46,741 nucleotides of DNA, taken from assembly GCA_030065255.1 (NCBI GenBank), contig JASJCX010000016.1, positions 1-46,741 on the forward strand, written 5' to 3'. This stretch comes from Calothrix sp. MO_167.B42. Its GTDB lineage: Bacteria; Cyanobacteriota; Cyanobacteriia; Cyanobacteriales; Nostocaceae. Positions 43,888 through 46,741 of the stretch are shown here, in pieces (position 1 is the first letter of the stretch; the number at the start of each line of letters is the position of its first letter). A model generated the notes under the pieces. That model had not been told where the DNA came from. It did no database searches and worked only from the letters and a program-made list of their open reading frames with translations. The position numbers and the translations under genes were made by a program.

Positions 43888-46741
43888 ATGAAATCCCAAG
43901 TAAAAAAAACTAAACCGACAATTTTGGTTGTCGATGACGAACAAGATAACCTAGATTTGCTTTACCGTACCTTTTATCGTCAATATAAGGTGCTTAAAGC
44001 AACTTCTGGTCCGGATGCACTCAATTTGTTGGCAAAAGAAGGGGATGTGGCTGTAATCATCTCAGATCAAAGAATGCCAATGATGAGTGGGACGGAATTT
44101 CTGAGTTTGACTGCAACTCAATACCCAGACATCATCAGAATAATTTTAACTGGCTACACTGATGTAGAAGATTTGGTAGATGCGATTAATACTGGTAAGG
44201 TATTCAAATATGTCACCAAGCCTTGGGAAGCAGAGGAGCTGGCAGTGGTTGTTCGTCAGGCTCTAGATACCCACAATGTTCTCAAAGCTAGAACCCAGGA
44301 GTTGACTCGCACCCTACGGCAAGAATCTCTGTTGAATACGGTGACAAACACTATTCGCGGAGCTTTAGACTATGGGCAAATTCTCCAAACTATTGTTGAT
44401 AGTGTCGGCCAGATGTTGGAAGTGGATGTATGTCTTTTACGTCCCTTCCAAAATGGAAAGCTGGTTCATGAAGGGTTTGTATATCAAAAACGAGCTAACC
44501 TGGAAAATGCAGAGTCATCAGAGGATAATTCCGCCCATCTGTCTGTGTTGACTCAAACAGTTTGGGAAACCAATGAAGTGCTGGTAATTCAGGATGTTAA
44601 CAATGATGAGCGAATTTACGGGGATACAATTGAACTTCAGCAACGTGCCGCAGCTTTTTCCCAGGCTAATATTTCTTCCAGTCTCATTGTACCTCTGATT
44701 TGTCGCCAAGAGTTAATGGCTGTAATGGCGTTGCATCAGTGTCATGGAGTAGAGGAATCCCATCAACCAGAGCAAAGACTATGGGAAGATGATGAGGTGA
44801 AAATGTTGATGATGCTTGCCGACCAAGCAGCTTTGGCTTTATCTCAGGCTTATGCTTACGAACAAGTGCGTTCTTTGGCTAAACGAGAAGTCTTGATTAA
44901 TACCGTTACCAGTTCCATTCGTTCTAGCTTAGATCCCCAGGAAATTTTTGCCGCCATTACCCAACAGCTGGGACAAGCACTACAGGTTGATGGTTGTGTC
45001 CTATCTTTGTGGACTCAGGAAGATGAGTATGTAGATTGTGTCGGTTTGTATGATGCTATCGCCAACAAAGACGAGCAAAATCTGGGGAATATTCCTCCCC
45101 TGAATCATCAGCAATTACCCCAGTCCCAAGTACCTATCCGGGGAAACCCAATTCTCCAGGAGATGTTGCGGACTCAAGAACCAGTAATTGTGGGAGATAT
45201 GAATCATATTTCTCCCCAAGATAAGGGTTTTGATTTACCTTTGAGGGATATATCACGATCGCTAATGGTGGTTCCACTATTAGCAGATGGTAAAAGTATT
45301 GGTAGTATTACCCTACGGGAAATTGCTAGGGCTCGCCAGTGGACTACTTCGGAGGTGGAACTAGCAAAGTCAGTGGCAGCTCAAGCCGCCATCGCTGTAC
45401 AACAATCCCGCTTGTATCAAACAACAAGGGAACAAGCGGAACGATTGTTAGAACTGGATAAACAAAAAACAGAATTTTTCCAAAATATTTCCCACGAATT
45501 TCGTACTCCCATTACCTTAATTCAAGGGCCATTAGAATCCGCAGTTGCTACGGGTGATGGTTTATCCCCAGAACAAAGTACCATCGCTCTGCGAAATTCC
45601 CGACGTTTGCTGAGACTGGTAAATCAGCTGCTAGATCTCCAGCGTCTTGATGCCAAGAAAATGCAGCCTAGTTTCCGTCCCTGCGATTTAGTGGAATTTG
45701 TCAATCAAATTGTGGAGTCATTTAGTCCTTATTGTGAAAAAAAGGAAATCAGTGTTTTAACCCAATTAGAACCATGTCCTCAAGTATATTTAGATGCTGA
45801 AAAATTTGACAAAGTAGTTTACAATCTCCTGTCAAATGCCATGAAGTTTACCCCTTCAGGTGGTACAATTACGGTCACCATCAAACAAACTGGCGAGGAT
45901 TGTATATTAGAGGTCACAGATACTGGTATTGGCATTGCAGAACAGCAAATCCCCCATTTATTCGAGCGTTTTCGTCAAGCAGAAGGTTCAGAAAATCGTT
46001 CCTATGAAGGCACAGGTTTGGGTTTAGCATTGGTGAAAGAATTAGTGGAAATACATGGGGGTAACATCACTGTTCAGTCAGTTTACGGTGAAGGTACTAC
46101 CTTTACAGTTTCCTTAATACCTGGAGCTAACCACCTACCCCCAGAACAAATCCAAGAAGCATCCACTCAAGTAAATATAAATCGTGCAACGGTAGAATTA
46201 GCAGACTTAGAATTAATTGAATCCATAGAAGATATTGAAAATATTAAAATAGAACTACCTGAAAACAAAGAATATAATAATTCAACTAATGGTAAAGGAC
46301 ACTTAATTCTAGTTGTAGATGATAATCCAGATTTGCGAACTTATGTATCTCATACCCTGACAGCCAGTGGGTATAAAGTACAAACTGCTCGTAATGGGGC
46401 GGAAGGTTTCCAGATAGCCAAGCAAATAACACCCAATCTAATTATTAGCGATTTGATGATGCCTTTGGTATCTGGGTTGGATATGATTCAAATGATTCGC
46501 AATCAAGAGAATTTAAGGGGAATACCAATTATCCTATTAACAGCCAAAGTCGATGAAGAGACTAGAATTAGCGGTACGGAACAGGGGGCAGATGCCTATT
46601 TAGCTAAACCATTTAACGATCGCGAACTTCTGGCAGAGGTAAAAAATCTTCTAGCCTTGAAGGAAAATGAAAAGCGGGTTGTGGAATTAAATTCCTACCT
46701 GACAGAATCTGTACTCCAGCGTTTTCTCCCGCCTGCATTGG
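43888..46741 (+). CDS. cyaC: CyaC-like multidomain REC-GAF-GAF-kinase-REC protein (partial, runs off window)
   Basis: The gene starts at ATG 43888, after a purine-rich gaggcaggga, and is open to the window end (951 codons). The domains are: receiver 1 (about 11-125; D16/D17, phospho-acceptor D60 in SDQRMP, TKPW), two GAF domains (about 145-310 and 330-505), a histidine kinase with HisKA box around H536 (SHEFRTP), the HATPase domain with NLLSNAMKFT and GLGLALVKEL, and receiver 2 (about 805-925; phospho-acceptor D855 in SDLMMP, AKPF). The last residues, SYLTESVLQRFLPPAL, are the segment that leads into a class III adenylate cyclase domain in CyaC of Anabaena and Spirulina. The cyclase part is expected beyond the window and cannot be seen. 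The product would convert a phosphorelay signal into cAMP. Confidence 0.8.
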   Translation, partial: MKSQVKKTKPTILVVDDEQDNLDLLYRTFYRQYKVLKATSGPDALNLLAKEGDVAVIISDQRMPMMSGTEFLSLTATQYPDIIRIILTGYTDVEDLVDAINTGKVFKYVTKPWEAEELAVVVRQALDTHNVLKARTQELTRTLRQESLLNTVTNTIRGALDYGQILQTIVDSVGQMLEVDVCLLRPFQNGKLVHEGFVYQKRANLENAESSEDNSAHLSVLTQTVWETNEVLVIQDVNNDERIYGDTIELQQRAAAFSQANISSSLIVPLICRQELMAVMALHQCHGVEESHQPEQRLWEDDEVKMLMMLADQAALALSQAYAYEQVRSLAKREVLINTVTSSIRSSLDPQEIFAAITQQLGQALQVDGCVLSLWTQEDEYVDCVGLYDAIANKDEQNLGNIPPLNHQQLPQSQVPIRGNPILQEMLRTQEPVIVGDMNHISPQDKGFDLPLRDISRSLMVVPLLADGKSIGSITLREIARARQWTTSEVELAKSVAAQAAIAVQQSRLYQTTREQAERLLELDKQKTEFFQNISHEFRTPITLIQGPLESAVATGDGLSPEQSTIALRNSRRLLRLVNQLLDLQRLDAKKMQPSFRPCDLVEFVNQIVESFSPYCEKKEISVLTQLEPCPQVYLDAEKFDKVVYNLLSNAMKFTPSGGTITVTIKQTGEDCILEVTDTGIGIAEQQIPHLFERFRQAEGSENRSYEGTGLGLALVKELVEIHGGNITVQSVYGEGTTFTVSLIPGANHLPPEQIQEASTQVNINRATVELADLELIESIEDIENIKIELPENKEYNNSTNGKGHLILVVDDNPDLRTYVSHTLTASGYKVQTARNGAEGFQIAKQITPNLIISDLMMPLVSGLDMIQMIRNQENLRGIPIILLTAKVDEETRISGTEQGADAYLAKPFNDRELLAEVKNLLALKENEKRVVELNSYLTESVLQRFLPPAL

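Overview
The window is a chromosomal stretch of a filamentous cyanobacterium, most likely a heterocyst-forming Nostocales member (Nostoc/Calothrix/Fischerella-like). The evidence is the many HIP1 octamers (gcgatcgc), the heptanucleotide tandem repeats (STRRs) known from such genomes, and typical cyanobacterial proteins: a SphX/PstS lipoprotein, a Cys-motif Ser/Thr kinase with pentapeptide repeats, PATAN-type response regulators, a Hmp/Pil-like chemosensory cluster and a CyaC-type multidomain cyclase. The DNA is AT-rich and loosely packed, with long spacers full of repeats.

Layout. Positions 1-2030 hold a nested inverted repeat, lspA, bioY and a decayed IS605-type tnpB tail. Positions 2031-6302 are the phosphate ABC importer (Pho box, pstS-pstC-pstA-pstB). 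Positions 6303-10372 hold a conserved 83-aa protein, an IS200/IS605-like end remnant, an SpkB-like kinase and an FHA protein. recA (minus) follows. Positions 12157-19850 (minus) are a chemosensory cluster read as PATAN-REC, CheW, MCP and CheA-REC; the MCP has a GAF domain with both cysteine motifs of a DXCF cyanobacteriochrome. Then come rplU-rpmA with a clear terminator, a 51-aa Cys-rich protein missed by length cut-offs, a COG3541-type nucleotidyltransferase flanked by 43-bp direct repeats, a small membrane protein, a GyrA-family topoisomerase subunit and a single-domain response regulator. A repeat-filled spacer (27513-28303) precedes a periplasmic TPR protein, a DevB/DevC-like exporter pair without an ATPase gene, a large TPR protein and xseB-xseA. 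A shattered DUF427 pseudogene, a zinc-ribbon protein plus a double winged-helix protein, an APC permease, an ABC-2 export pair, a start-less ORF remnant and the first 951 codons of a cyaC-like gene complete the window.

Functional themes. There is phosphate import under probable SphS/SphR control. There is signal transduction by phosphorylation (kinase plus FHA reader, chemosensory array, CyaC phosphorelay to cAMP). There is also DNA maintenance (RecA, ExoVII, GyrA family). The most interesting items are the candidate photosensory MCP, the direct-repeat-bounded nucleotidyltransferase segment, the zinc-ribbon/double-wHTH pair, and the repeated placement of STRRs directly against start codons or inside a gene end. 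No CRISPR array, rRNA or tRNA gene was seen.
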